64,000 bases of DNA from Bog-473 sp963828505 (GCA_963828505.1 CAWHFM010000015.1:78036-142035), one strand, 5' to 3'. Positions 1-8,700 are shown, counted from the stretch's first letter. Made by a program: numbers and translations. Notes: a model not told the origin generated them from the letters alone.

Positions 1-685
1 TCTGCTTCATTTGGAAGTACTGCAGGAACATCGCAGCACCAATGAGAGCAAGATACGGAAGCATCAGGACGGCCTGGCTAGGGCTTCCCGGGTAGGTGTG
101 GTGCGAGAATGGGTAGGAGGACAAATCCATCCCGAACCACCAGTGCATTTGGCCTTTACTGAGGACCAAAGACTGGTGCATTTGAGATGATGTGGGGATG
201 TACTTCGGCGCTCCACACGTCTGCGCTTTACAGATCGCAGTCTGTCCCGCCGCGTTCACATATGTGGCTCCGCGTGTCACCGTGCTCGACAGCCCGCGGA
301 TGAGCGAGTACAAGACGATGAGGAAGGGCATCTGCAGGAGGCTGGGCAGGCAGGCCCCGAACGGGCTGGTGCCGTTCTCCTTGTAGAGCTTCATCATCTC
401 CTGGTTGAGAAGTTCCCGGTTCTCCGCACCCTTGTATTTCGCCTGCAGCTTCTTCATCTCCGGCTGGAGCCGCTGCATGGCGATCATCGACTTGGTGCTC
501 TTCACGGTCACCGGCGTCAGCGCCAGCATGATGAGGATCGTGAGACCGGTAATGGCAAAGCCGTAGTTCGGCCAGACGCCGTAGAGGGCGGCCAGGACCC
601 AACCGAAGGCCTCGAAGATCGGGTGGAAGATCTTCCCGATGAACTCGAAGAGCGAGTTTTCCGCCAGCAGGGGGTGCAGGCTCAT
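1..685 (-). CDS. yidC: Membrane protein insertase YidC/OxaA, 3'-truncated by window edge
   Basis: Reading the minus strand from ATG at 685 gives MSLHPLLAENSLFEF followed by hydrophobic segments and the YidC core: a PVTVKSTKSM stretch, a charged cytoplasmic loop (QPEMKKLQAKYKG) and the next membrane segment around PFGACLPSLLQMPFLIVLY. YidC inserts and folds inner-membrane proteins, alone or with SecYEG. The start carries no long signal sequence, as in Gram-positive-type YidC. The C-terminal part lies beyond position 1. It sits 3' of yidD, rnpA and rpmH on the same strand, the standard operon order, which supports the call. The frame is open to the window edge. Confidence 0.93.
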   Translation of the reverse strand, partial: MSLHPLLAENSLFEFIGKIFHPIFEAFGWVLAALYGVWPNYGFAITGLTILIMLALTPVTVKSTKSMIAMQRLQPEMKKLQAKYKGAENRELLNQEMMKLYKENGTSPFGACLPSLLQMPFLIVLYSLIRGLSSTVTRGATYVNAAGQTAICKAQTCGAPKYIPTSSQMHQSLVLSKGQMHWWFGMDLSSYPFSHHTYPGSPSQAVLMLPYLALIGAAMFLQYFQMKQ

Positions 686-730
686 GGCTTCCTCTCTTGT
701 CGGCCGTCCCGCGCCTCGGGTCGGCCGCCG

Positions 731-1135
731 TCACGCCGTGGTTCGGCGCCACCCGGCTCGTGGACGCCGCCCGACCCGTGCCGCGTGAGCAGGAAGGGGC
801 ACCAGATCGACCCCGTGGGGTCCGAACGGCCGGCAGCGAATGAGCCGGCGCGCCGTGAGGGCGGTGGCGCGCCAGAATCCATGCACCTCGAACGCCTCCA
901 CGGCGTAGTTTGAGCAACTGGGGTAGAAGCGACAGGGCGACACTCGCCCGGAGGCACCACCCTGATAGGCCCTGAGCAGGGCGAGTGCTGCTCGGCGCGG
1001 TCCGCGGACGGTCGACCGGGGCTCCGCCTCGGGCCCGGTGAAGTCTGCCGGTTCGCCCAGGTCACAGGGCGCGCTTGTTGTGGGCGATCCTGGTTCGAGA
1101 ACGGTCGGGGCCGTCCGGGCCGATCCCGCCGTCAT
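731..1135 (-). CDS. yidD: Membrane protein insertion efficiency factor YidD
   Basis: About 134 aa. The C-terminal 75 residues are the YidD family core: LLRAYQGGASGRVSPCRFYPSC is the family signature with paired cysteines, followed by SNYAVEAFEVHGFWRA and RLIRCRPFGPHGVDLVP. YidD is a small membrane-associated factor that aids YidC-dependent insertion. The ATG at 1135 overlaps the rnpA stop by 4 nt (ATGA), so I chose it. The N-terminal 45 residues before the core are low-complexity and longer than in typical YidD (about 70-100 aa), so translation could also begin further in. yidC starts 45 nt downstream. Confidence 0.88.
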   Translation of the reverse strand: MTAGSARTAPTVLEPGSPTTSAPCDLGEPADFTGPEAEPRSTVRGPRRAALALLRAYQGGASGRVSPCRFYPSCSNYAVEAFEVHGFWRATALTARRLIRCRPFGPHGVDLVPLPAHAARVGRRPRAGWRRTTA

Positions 1136-1599
1136 GTCGGCCACCCCTGCTCCGGCTCCGGCTCCGACCCCGGCTCCCTTCCAGGCTCCGACCCCGGCTC
1201 CCTTCCAGGCTCCGACCCCGTCACGCGAGCACGGCCGCGACCGGCGTCGGTCCCAGCCGCCCGGCTTAGCGCGGTGGCGACGTCCGCCCGGAATCGGGCG
1301 CGCTCCTGCGACCGGGCCTCGGGGGACAGGCGGAGCAGATAACTGCCACTCGGCAGCGACGGAGCCGCGGCCCGGGCCACCTCTCGCATCCGGCGCTTGA
1401 GCGTGTTGCGCTCGACGGCCGAGCCGCACCGTTTCCCGACGGCGTAGCCGACCCGGACCTGGGGCGACGCGTCGGAGGCACCTTCGAGGGCCGGGACGAA
1501 CACGGCGTGCACGGAGCCACACCGCCCGCGCCGGCGGGAGCGCTGGAGCGCCGCGAAGGTAGCCTTGGTGGTCAGTCGTCCGACGCTTCCTGCAGGCAC
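1132..1599 (-). CDS. rnpA: Ribonuclease P protein component RnpA with repeat-rich C-terminal tail
   Basis: 155 aa from a GTG start at 1599. It encodes the protein cofactor of RNase P, which removes 5' leaders from pre-tRNA. The diagnostic basic motif is present: GKRCGSAVERNTLKRRMREV, including the RNR-type core, after an N-terminal LTTKATFAALQRS segment. Residues from about 128 onward form a Gly/Ser/Glu/Pro/Arg tail made of an 8-residue repeat (GSEPGREP), encoded by a 24-bp DNA tandem repeat; this tail is not part of the usual 110-125 aa family. The gene is 7 nt downstream of rpmH and overlaps yidD by 4 nt. Confidence 0.92.
   Translation of the reverse strand: MPAGSVGRLTTKATFAALQRSRRRGRCGSVHAVFVPALEGASDASPQVRVGYAVGKRCGSAVERNTLKRRMREVARAAAPSLPSGSYLLRLSPEARSQERARFRADVATALSRAAGTDAGRGRARVTGSEPGREPGSEPGREPGSEPEPEQGWPT
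1157..1221. repeat. 24-bp tandem repeat inside rnpA 3' end
   Basis: On the plus strand the unit ccttccaggctccgaccccg recurs with a 24-bp period for about 2.5 copies. It is in frame and encodes the GSEPGREP repeats at the RnpA C-terminus. A slippage-prone region. Confidence 0.8.
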
Positions 1600-1606
1600 G
1601 ATGCCC

Positions 1607-1741
1607 TCAGGCGGTGAGCTTGTGGCGCCCTTTGAGCCGCCGTGACTTGAGGATCGACCGGCCCGCCCGCGTCGACATCCGCTTGCGAAACCCGTGGGTC
1701 TTCGCCCGCTTCCGGGTGTTGGGTTGGTAGGTGCGCTTCAC
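1607..1741 (-). CDS. rpmH: 50S ribosomal protein L34
   Basis: 44 aa from a GTG start at 1741: VKRTYQPNTRKRAKTHGFRK, then RMSTRAGRSILKSRRLKGRH. This is textbook L34, the very basic last-assembled protein of the large subunit. It is divergent from dnaA and first in the rpmH-rnpA-yidD-yidC operon, a conserved arrangement near the bacterial origin. Confidence 0.96.
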   Translation of the reverse strand: MKRTYQPNTRKRAKTHGFRKRMSTRAGRSILKSRRLKGRHKLTA

Positions 1742-1967
1742 GTGGATCCAGCCTTTCCGGTGCCTTTTCCGGTGCCCGAGCGGCGCTGAACGCCGTCGGT
1801 CGCAGGGTTCATGCCGCAGCCTTCCGGCGCGAATCCAGGCTTCCGGGCGAGGATCCAGGCCGGCGGCACCGAGTCGTCCAATGTTAGCGGCGATTCGGCG
1901 ATCCCCTCTAGTCGGGCGTCGCCCCGCGGTGTACCTTCGTCCAATCACCCGCACCGAGGATCGTCCT

Positions 1968-2001
1968 GTGAATTCGTGGCTCGAGTGAATTCGTGGCTCG
2001 A
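1968..2001. repeat. Perfect 17-bp tandem duplication in the dnaA leader
   Basis: gtgaattcgtggctcga occurs twice head to tail (1968-1984, 1985-2001) upstream of the chosen dnaA start. The 17-bp period is not a multiple of three, which argues that this stretch is not translated and supports the later GTG start at 2051. Confidence 0.85.
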
Positions 2002-2050
2002 GGCCAAAGGGGGACAGGTCGATGGGGAGAAGGGACGGGCGGAGAGGGCG

Positions 2051-3667
2051 GTGACGCAGGCTGGAGATCTTTGGACGAAGTGCTCGGATTCCCTCCGGGA
2101 CCAGGTCTCGGAGAGCACGTGGCAGCTGTGGCTGTCGGGGATCGTGCCGGTCTCCTTCGATGAGGGCGTCTTCGTCCTCTCGGTCCCCAACGGCCTGATC
2201 CGGGAGCGGGTCGAGTCCCGCTACCTGCCCATGATCGAGGACACCCTGGCCAACGAGGTGGGTGAACCGGTCCGTGGCCGCCTCGAGGTCCTCGACCCCG
2301 GTCCAGCCCGGTCCGACTCCCCGTTCGACGAGGTCCTGGGCCACCCCCAGGAGCACCTCTCCACGTCGGCTTCGGGCCGGTTCGGGCATCCGGCGATCTC
2401 GGACGGCGATATGAGCGATAGCGCCAGAGCTGGCGGCGGATTTGGCGGCGGAGCTGGTGGGGGCGGGGGCGGGGCCCCAGCGGGTGCGGGCGGCGGTGTC
2501 GGGAATGCGGCCGCTGCCGGTGCTGGGAGTGCAGCCGTCCCCGGATGGCGTGGTGGGAGCAGCACGCCGGACGCCGACGTGGTCAGGATCGGCGGAATCC
2601 ACGGGAACGGAAGAGCCACCGCCCGCGAGGGCCCGGCCGTGCAGCTCGATTCCAAGTTCACCTTCGAATCCTTCGTGACCGCCTCGTCCAACCGCCTGGC
2701 CCACGCCGCGGCCCAGGCCGTGGCCGAGACGCCCGGGCGCTCGTACAACCCCCTCTTCATCTACGGCGTCAGCGGCCTGGGCAAGACCCATCTGCTCCAC
2801 GCCATCGGCAACTACGTGTCCGAGAACTACCCCCGCCGCAAGGTGCTCTACGTCACGACCGAGACGTTCATGAACGACTTCGTCGACTCGCTGCGCACGT
2901 CGACCACCCTGGCCTTCAAGCGCCGCTACCGCGACTGCGACGTCCTGCTCATCGACGACGTGCAGTTCATGGAGCGCAAGGAAGGCCTCCAGGAGGAGTT
3001 CTTCCACACCTACAACGACCTCAAGGGAGCCTCCAAGCAGATCGTCCTCACCTCGGACCGCCCGCCGAAGTCGATCGAGACCCTCGAGGACCGGCTGCGC
3101 AGCCGCTTCCTCTCCGGCCTCATCACCGAGATCGACCCCCCCGACCTCGAGACCCGGCTCGCCATCTTGCGCTCGAAATGCATGAGCGAACACCAGGACG
3201 TCCCCGACGACGTGCTCGAGTTCATCGCCTCCCACGTGAAGGACAACATCCGAGAGCTCGAGGGGGCGCTCATCCGCATCTGCGCCTTCGCCAAGCTCAA
3301 CCACGAGCCGATCTCCCTCACCCAGGCCGAGGATGTGCTCTCCGACCTGGTCCTCGCCGGCGAACCCCGGCGCATCTCGCCCCAGGTCATCCTCGACGCG
3401 ACCTCCGCCAGCTACGGCTTCTCCGTCGAGGCGCTGTGCGGGCCGAGCCGCACCCGTCCCCTCGTCACCGCCCGGCAGGTGGCGATGTACCTCACCCGGG
3501 AGCTGACGGACTACAGCTATCCCGCCATCGGCCGCGTGTTCGGCAAACGGGACCACACCACGGTCATCCACGCCGTCGACAAGATCACCGGCCAGATGCA
3601 GGAACGACGCCAGATCTACGAACAGGTGACCGAGCTCATCCACAAGATCCGTGCCGGCACGACCTGA
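2051..3667 (+). CDS. dnaA: Chromosomal replication initiator protein DnaA
   Basis: About 538 aa from GTG 2051 (ggagag 5-10 nt upstream). An in-frame ATG at 1811 would add 80 residues lacking family similarity and would translate through a 17-bp tandem duplication, so I prefer 2051. Domain I starts LWTKCSDSLRDQVSESTWQL; domain II (about residues 90-200) is an unusually Gly/Ala-rich linker; domain III has Walker A GVSGLGKTH (about 238-246) and Walker B LLIDDVQF (about 299-306); domain IV has the box-binding signature FGKRDHTTVIHAVDKI near 500. DnaA-ATP binds DnaA boxes, melts oriC and loads the helicase. It is followed by a 297-nt non-coding gap and dnaN. Confidence 0.96.
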   Translation: MTQAGDLWTKCSDSLRDQVSESTWQLWLSGIVPVSFDEGVFVLSVPNGLIRERVESRYLPMIEDTLANEVGEPVRGRLEVLDPGPARSDSPFDEVLGHPQEHLSTSASGRFGHPAISDGDMSDSARAGGGFGGGAGGGGGGAPAGAGGGVGNAAAAGAGSAAVPGWRGGSSTPDADVVRIGGIHGNGRATAREGPAVQLDSKFTFESFVTASSNRLAHAAAQAVAETPGRSYNPLFIYGVSGLGKTHLLHAIGNYVSENYPRRKVLYVTTETFMNDFVDSLRTSTTLAFKRRYRDCDVLLIDDVQFMERKEGLQEEFFHTYNDLKGASKQIVLTSDRPPKSIETLEDRLRSRFLSGLITEIDPPDLETRLAILRSKCMSEHQDVPDDVLEFIASHVKDNIRELEGALIRICAFAKLNHEPISLTQAEDVLSDLVLAGEPRRISPQVILDATSASYGFSVEALCGPSRTRPLVTARQVAMYLTRELTDYSYPAIGRVFGKRDHTTVIHAVDKITGQMQERRQIYEQVTELIHKIRAGTT

Positions 3668-3964
3668 GGCGAACCGGGGCCGGGACGACGGCACACCCAT
3701 CGGTTTCGGCACGGGTACGACCTGTGGACCCGATGGGACAAGCCTGGGGACGGCCGCCCGTTCCTTCCCCAACCCGGCGCGGCAGCCTGACGCGCCGTCC
3801 CCAACGGACCCGAACCGGTCACACCCCTCTGGGGAGAATGCAACACGGGCCGACCAGGGACACTGGGTCCCGGTCCACAATCCACAGGGCTTACTACCGT
3901 TACCCACTATGAACATTCCTCTCCCATCAATGAGCGCCCCGCTCGAGCGAAAGGACCCGAACCG
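3668..3964. other. dnaA-dnaN intergenic region, candidate oriC (weak boxes)
   Basis: 297 nt without a gene, the usual actinobacterial oriC location. DnaA-box-like 9-mers: complement of tgtggaccc (3723-3731), cggtccaca (3871-3879) and caatccaca (3878-3886); the last two are 8/9 matches to the actinobacterial consensus (T/C)(T/C)(G/A/C)TCCACA and overlap. A locally AT-richer stretch follows (about 3891-3935). The number of boxes is low for a high-GC origin, so the assignment is tentative. Confidence 0.45.
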
Positions 3965-5083
3965 TTGAAGTTCCGATCCGAGCGCGATGCCCTGGTCGAA
4001 ATGTTGGCCACCGCCGGCCGTGCCGTCGGGGGCCGCGCCAGTTCGTCGCCGGTGCTCCTCGGTCTGCACATCACCTGTACCGGGAACACGCTCAGCGTCA
4101 CCGGCACCGACCTCGATCTGACCATCGTCGTCACCGGTGAGGTCATCGGCATCGAGGACGGCAGCTGCGTCGTCCCGGCTCGCCTGTCGACCGACATCGT
4201 GCGCCGCCTGGAGCCGGGCGCGGTGACCTTCAACGACGGCGGAGAGCAGATCACGATCTCGGCCGCCCGCTCCACGTTCAAGTTGCACACCTACCCGGTG
4301 GTGGAGTTCCCTCCCGTCGGCCGGACCAAGGAGGCGGTGACCCACCTGCCCGAGATGGCGTTGAGCGAGGCCGTGCGCCAGGTCGTCCGGGCCGCTTCCC
4401 ACGACGACGGCCGGCCCCTGTTGACCGGCGTCCTGATCTCACACATCGACGGCGCGCTCCGGCTCGTGGCCACCGACTCCTATCGCATGGCCATGCGTGA
4501 TCTCCCGGGGACGGCGCTGATTCCGGGCGAGGAGGATCTCCTGGTCCCCGCCCGCGCCCTTTCCGAACTCCAGCGCTTGCCGGCCGGAACCATCACCGAG
4601 GGTTCGGAGACGAGTCGGATCGGGGTGGCGGCGAGCGCCAACGAGATCACCTTCTGGCAGGGGAACGTCCAGATCAGCACCCGGCTGCTGGAGGGCCGTT
4701 ACCCGGATTACAAGCAGCTGATCCCGGACCACTATCCGAACCGGCTGCACCTGGGGAAGGAGACGTTCGTCGCTGCCTTGCGCCGGGTCCAACTCCTCGT
4801 CCGCGACAACACGACGCCGGTGCGGCTGTCGATGCGCTCGGGCGGGGTGGACCTGAGCGTGCAGAGCCAGGACGTCGGTGATGCCATGGAGACGGTCGAC
4901 GGCGACTACTCGGGCGAGGACCTGATCATCGCCTTCAACCCCTCGTACCTCATCGACGGGGTCGAGGCCGTCACCGGCGACGAGGTGATCGTCGAGACGG
5001 CGGACGCGTCGCGGGCCGCCACCGTGCACGGCGCCGAGAACGACCCGTTCCGCTACCTCCTGATGCCCGTCCGGGTCTCCTGA
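3965..5083 (+). CDS. dnaN: DNA polymerase III sliding clamp, beta subunit
   Basis: 372 aa from TTG 3965 with aaagga about 10 nt upstream. Starts MKFRSERDALVEMLATAGRA, contains VLLGLHITCTGNTLSVTGTD (domain 1), AASHDDGRPLLTGVLISHID (domain 2) and ends with the clamp C-terminus RYLLMPVRVS. The ring-shaped homodimer tethers DNA polymerase III and many repair partners to DNA. It lies between dnaA and recF in the conserved order; length is normal for the family. Confidence 0.96.
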   Translation: MKFRSERDALVEMLATAGRAVGGRASSSPVLLGLHITCTGNTLSVTGTDLDLTIVVTGEVIGIEDGSCVVPARLSTDIVRRLEPGAVTFNDGGEQITISAARSTFKLHTYPVVEFPPVGRTKEAVTHLPEMALSEAVRQVVRAASHDDGRPLLTGVLISHIDGALRLVATDSYRMAMRDLPGTALIPGEEDLLVPARALSELQRLPAGTITEGSETSRIGVAASANEITFWQGNVQISTRLLEGRYPDYKQLIPDHYPNRLHLGKETFVAALRRVQLLVRDNTTPVRLSMRSGGVDLSVQSQDVGDAMETVDGDYSGEDLIIAFNPSYLIDGVEAVTGDEVIVETADASRAATVHGAENDPFRYLLMPVRVS

Positions 5084-5108
5084 GCCGGTCCGGCGTTCGA
5101 GGGGTCCG

Positions 5109-6311
5109 GTGAGCCTGAAGCGGCTCGAGCTGGTGGACTTCCGCCTCTTCCATTCCGCCGTCCTCTCGCCGGCGCCGGAAGGGACGACGGTGATCACCGG
5201 ACCGAACGGGACGGGCAAGACGAGCGTGCTCGAGGCATTCGCCTATCTGGGCACGCACCGCTCCTTCCGCGGCGCGCCGCTGGAGGCTCTGGTGCGTGAC
5301 AGCGCGCCGCGGGCGGTGGTGCGCGCCGAGCTGGTCGAAGGTGGGGCGCCGACCACGGTGGAGGCCGAACTCGTCGCCGGCGGCCGGAGCCGCGCCTTCG
5401 TGAACCGAAAGCCGTCGCGGACCCGTCGTGACTTCGCCGCGGCCGCTCCGTGCACGGTCTTCTCTCCCGAGGATCTCGCGCTCATCGCCGGTGGGCCAAA
5501 GGGCCGTCGCGACCTCCTCGACGACGCGCTGGCGTTGCTCGACGCCGAGGGCGCGCGGGCCGCCGACGATGTCGAGCGGGTGCTCCGCCAACGCGCCGCG
5601 CTGCTCCGCCAGGCGGGCGGGCGCACCAAACCCGGCCCCGAGGTCGCCAGCACGCTCGACGTCTGGGACCAGCGGCTGGCCGACGGGGCCAAGATCCTCG
5701 TCGCGGCGCGGGAGCGTCTGGCGTCGGCCCTCGCTCCTCGCGTCACCGCCACCTACGGCCGCCTGGCCGGCGTACCCGACGGCAGTGGCGTGGCATTTGA
5801 CGGCGGGGGAGCAGCGGGCGGTGGGGCGCGAGCAGACCGGGTGGGAGCAGCGGGCGGTGGGACGGTCTCGGACGGCGAGGCGTCCACTGGCGCCGGCGAC
5901 GCGTTGGTGGGGGTGGAGTACCAGCGCAGCTGGGAAGGCGACCTCCAGGCGGCCCTGGCGGCCCACCGGGTGGACGATCTGCGGCGCGGCGTGAACACGG
6001 TGGGGCCACACCGCGACGACCTGGTGGTGCGGCTGGAGGGCAGGCCGGCACGCACCCACGCCTCGCAGGGCGAGCAGCGCTGTCTGGCCCTCGCCCTGCG
6101 CCTGTCCCTCCACGCCGTCGTCCGTGAGCGCACCGAGCTACGGCCCACCCTGCTCCTCGACGACGTGTTCTCCGAGCTCGACCCGTGGCGCAGCCGCGCC
6201 CTGGTGGCCGAGCTCCCGGCCGGCCAGGCCATCCTCACCACGGCATCCCCCGTCCCGGCCGGGGTCACCGTGGCGGCGCTGGTGGAGGTGGGCGAGCTGG
6301 TGCCGCGATGA
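5109..6311 (+). CDS. recF: DNA replication and repair protein RecF with Gly-rich insert
   Basis: 400 aa from GTG 5109. N-terminus LKRLELVDFRLFHSAVLSP and Walker A ITGPNGTGKTSVLEA; later SQGEQRCLALALRLSLHAVV (ABC-type signature) and Walker B LRPTLLLDDVFSELD. RecF is an SMC-like ATPase that, with RecO and RecR, loads RecA at single-strand gaps. Residues about 225-265 form an insertion (GGGAAGGGARADRVGAAGGG) encoded by a 36-bp-period repeat, absent from ordinary RecF. It starts 25 nt after dnaN and overlaps the next gene by 4 nt (ATGA). Confidence 0.95.
   Translation: MSLKRLELVDFRLFHSAVLSPAPEGTTVITGPNGTGKTSVLEAFAYLGTHRSFRGAPLEALVRDSAPRAVVRAELVEGGAPTTVEAELVAGGRSRAFVNRKPSRTRRDFAAAAPCTVFSPEDLALIAGGPKGRRDLLDDALALLDAEGARAADDVERVLRQRAALLRQAGGRTKPGPEVASTLDVWDQRLADGAKILVAARERLASALAPRVTATYGRLAGVPDGSGVAFDGGGAAGGGARADRVGAAGGGTVSDGEASTGAGDALVGVEYQRSWEGDLQAALAAHRVDDLRRGVNTVGPHRDDLVVRLEGRPARTHASQGEQRCLALALRLSLHAVVRERTELRPTLLLDDVFSELDPWRSRALVAELPAGQAILTTASPVPAGVTVAALVEVGELVPR
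5807..5861. repeat. Direct repeat, 19 bp with 36-bp period, inside recF
   Basis: gggagcagcgggcggtggg occurs at 5807-5825 and 5843-5861. The 36-bp spacing keeps frame and duplicates a GAAGGG peptide in a loop of RecF. Confidence 0.85.
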
Positions 6312-6616
6312 GGAATCGAGATCCGGGCCCGCGCCCGTTGGCCGACTCGGTGACGGCGCTGCTCGGGCGGCTCGGAGCGCCGGCGTCCGCGTCGACGATG
6401 GAGGCACTCTTCGCTCGTTGGGAGGAGCTGGCGGGCGCCCAGCTCGCGGCGCACGTCCGCCCGCGGCGGGTGGATGGTGCAGTCCTGGTGCTGGCGGCGG
6501 ACCACCCGGCCTGGGCCACCCGGGCGCGCCTCGGTTCGGGCCGGATCCTGGAGCTGGTGACGGCCTGCGGGGGGTCGGGGATCACGCGGATCGAGGTCGT
6601 CATCGAGCACTTCTGA
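6308..6616 (+). CDS. DUF721 / DciA-like protein
   Basis: 102 aa from ATG 6308, overlapping the recF stop by 4 nt. MRNRDPGPRPLADSVTALLG, a central RWEELAGAQLAAHVRP segment and a HPAWATRARLGSGRILELV core match the DUF721 family, whose DciA members load or operate the replicative helicase DnaB in bacteria lacking DnaC. Position between recF and gyrB is the conserved actinobacterial site for this family. It is shorter than M. tuberculosis Rv0004 because the basic N-terminal extension is reduced. Confidence 0.85.
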   Translation: MRNRDPGPRPLADSVTALLGRLGAPASASTMEALFARWEELAGAQLAAHVRPRRVDGAVLVLAADHPAWATRARLGSGRILELVTACGGSGITRIEVVIEHF

Positions 6617-6665
6617 GGCCCTCCAGACGACCGTTCGTAGATGCCGAATTGGCACGTCGATCGGG

Positions 6666-6671
6666 TAGAAT
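6666..6671 (+). promoter_or_regulatory. Candidate -10 element for gyrB-gyrA
   Basis: tagaat in the 140-nt gap before gyrB, giving a leader of roughly 80 nt. No convincing -35 at 17 nt; ttggca at 6649-6654 is too close (11-nt spacer). Confidence 0.35.
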
Positions 6672-6756
6672 GGCGCGTACGCATCGAAAGGCCGGGGTGA
6701 CCAGTTCAGGGCTTCGATACGCACCACGAAATCCGACGTTTTGAAAGGGCGCGCCT

Positions 6757-8700
6757 GTGGCAGTGAAGGTGGACGAGACATACGGCGAGGCCGACATCAC
6801 CATCCTCGAAGGGCTCGAGGCGGTGCGCAAGCGTCCCGGGATGTACATCGGCTCCACCGGCCCGAGCGGGCTCCATCACCTGGTGTGGGAGGTGGTCGAC
6901 AACTCCGTCGACGAGGCCATGCAGGGCCGGGCGACCCGCATCGACGTGACCATCCTGGCCGACGGGGGTTGCCGGGTGGCCGACGACGGCGCCGGCATCC
7001 CGGTCGGACCCCATCCCAAGTACCCCAAGATCTCCACCGCCGAGATCGTCCTGACCACCCTGCACGCCGGCGGGAAGTTCGGTGGCAAGGGCTACCAGGT
7101 CTCGGGCGGCCTGCACGGCGTGGGGGTCTCGGTGGTCAACGCCCTCTCGAGCCGGCTGATCCTCGAGGTCGACCGGGACGGGCGGCACTGGGAGGCCGAG
7201 TTCGAGAAGGGCGGCAAGGTCAAGAAGAAGGTGACCGACACCGGACCGGCTCCGAAGGACCGCAGCACGGGTGAACCCCGGACCGGGACGACCGTCACCT
7301 TCTGGCCGGACGCCTCCGTCTTCGACGAGACCGATTTCCGGGCGCAGACCATCATCGAGCGGATGCAGATCTACGCCTTCTTGAACAAGGGTCTCGAGAT
7401 CCGCTTCGTCGACGAGCGCACGGACCCGGTGACCAAGACGACCTTCCGCTACAACGGCGGCATCGTCGACTTCGTCAAGCACCTCAACGCGTCGAAGGAG
7501 TCGCTGTTCCGTAAGGTGGCCTCCTTCGAGCAGTCCGAGGAGGCGCAGGAGGTCGAGATCGCGCTGCAGTGGAACACCGGCTACCACGAGTCGATCCACT
7601 CGTTCGCCAACGGCATCTCGACGATTGAGGGCGGCATGCACGTGGAGGGCTTCTCCAAGTCGCTGACCAACGTGGTCAACCGCTACGCCCGCGCCCGCAA
7701 CCTCTTGAAGGAGAAGGAGGAGAACCTCAAGGGCGAGGACATCCGCGAGGGGCTCACCGCCATCATCTCGGTGCGCCTGCGCGACCCGCAGTTCGAGGGC
7801 CAGACCAAGGCCAAGCTCGGCAACCAATCCATCCGCTCCCTCACCGAGCGCACGACCAACCAGAAGCTCACGGAGTGGCTCGAGGAGAACCCGCGCGAGG
7901 CGAGCCAGATCGTCCAGAAGTCCACGCAGGCGGCCCGGGCCCGGCTCGCCGCCCAGGGGGCGCGCGACCTGACGCGCCGCAAGTCCGCGCTCGACGGGGC
8001 CGGGCTCCCGGGCAAGCTGGCCGACTGCTCGTCGCGTGACCCGCGTGAGTCCGAGCTCTTCATCGTCGAGGGCAATTCGGCCGGCGGCTCGGCCAAGGAC
8101 GCGCGCAACCCGGTGACCCAGGCCATCCTGCCCATCCGCGGCAAGATCCTCAACGTCGAGCGGGCCCGCATCGACAAGATGCTCAAGAACGTCGAGATCC
8201 AGGCGCTCATCTCGGCCATCGGCGCCGGCCTGGCCGAGGAGTTCGACGTCGAGAAGATCCGTTACCACAAGGTGATCCTGCTGGCCGACGCCGATGTCGA
8301 CGGCAGCCACATCCGCACGTTGTTGCTCACGTTCTTCTTCCGCCAGATGAAGCCGCTCGTCGAGGGTGGCTACGTCTACGTGGCGCAGCCGCCGCTCTAC
8401 TCGACCCTGGTGGGCAAGGAGAAGCTGTACCTGCGCGACGACGCCGCCCGGGCGGCGTTCCTGGCCGAGCACCCCGACCACAAGCACGAGTTCAACCGGC
8501 TGAAGGGCCTGGGCGAAATGAACTTCGACGAGCTGCGAGACACCACGATGGACCCGGCGCGACGCTCGCTGCTCAAGGTCAACGTGGAGCAGGCGGCGCT
8601 GGCCGACGAGGTCTGCTCCATCCTCATGGGCGACGACGTCGAGCTGCGCCGCCACTTCATTCAGACGAATGCCAAAGACGTCCGGTTCCTCGACATCTGA
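6757..8700 (+). CDS. gyrB: DNA gyrase subunit B
   Basis: 647 aa from GTG 6757. GHKL ATPase motifs: VWEVVDNSVDEA, ADDGAGIPVG and SGGLHGVGVSVVNAL; TOPRIM motifs EGNSAGGSA and LLADADVDGSHIRTLLLTFF; C-terminus EMNFDELRDTTMDPA and DVRFLDI. GyrB supplies ATP hydrolysis for negative supercoiling with GyrA. The TOPRIM motif carries Asn (residue 440) where the family usually has Asp (EGDSAGG); the equivalent E. coli D426N change is a known quinolone-resistance substitution. Co-transcribed with gyrA (25-nt gap). Confidence 0.97.
   Translation: MAVKVDETYGEADITILEGLEAVRKRPGMYIGSTGPSGLHHLVWEVVDNSVDEAMQGRATRIDVTILADGGCRVADDGAGIPVGPHPKYPKISTAEIVLTTLHAGGKFGGKGYQVSGGLHGVGVSVVNALSSRLILEVDRDGRHWEAEFEKGGKVKKKVTDTGPAPKDRSTGEPRTGTTVTFWPDASVFDETDFRAQTIIERMQIYAFLNKGLEIRFVDERTDPVTKTTFRYNGGIVDFVKHLNASKESLFRKVASFEQSEEAQEVEIALQWNTGYHESIHSFANGISTIEGGMHVEGFSKSLTNVVNRYARARNLLKEKEENLKGEDIREGLTAIISVRLRDPQFEGQTKAKLGNQSIRSLTERTTNQKLTEWLEENPREASQIVQKSTQAARARLAAQGARDLTRRKSALDGAGLPGKLADCSSRDPRESELFIVEGNSAGGSAKDARNPVTQAILPIRGKILNVERARIDKMLKNVEIQALISAIGAGLAEEFDVEKIRYHKVILLADADVDGSHIRTLLLTFFFRQMKPLVEGGYVYVAQPPLYSTLVGKEKLYLRDDAARAAFLAEHPDHKHEFNRLKGLGEMNFDELRDTTMDPARRSLLKVNVEQAALADEVCSILMGDDVELRRHFIQTNAKDVRFLDI

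Noticed and set aside
1607..4402. Very long minus-strand open frame opposite dnaA and dnaN
   Set aside because: High-GC shadow frame; only its last 44 codons (rpmH) are real, and dnaA/dnaN on the plus strand have complete family motifs.
6649..6671. Full sigma-70 type promoter for gyrB
   Set aside because: The -35-like ttggca is only 11 nt from the -10, so only the -10 is reported, with low confidence.
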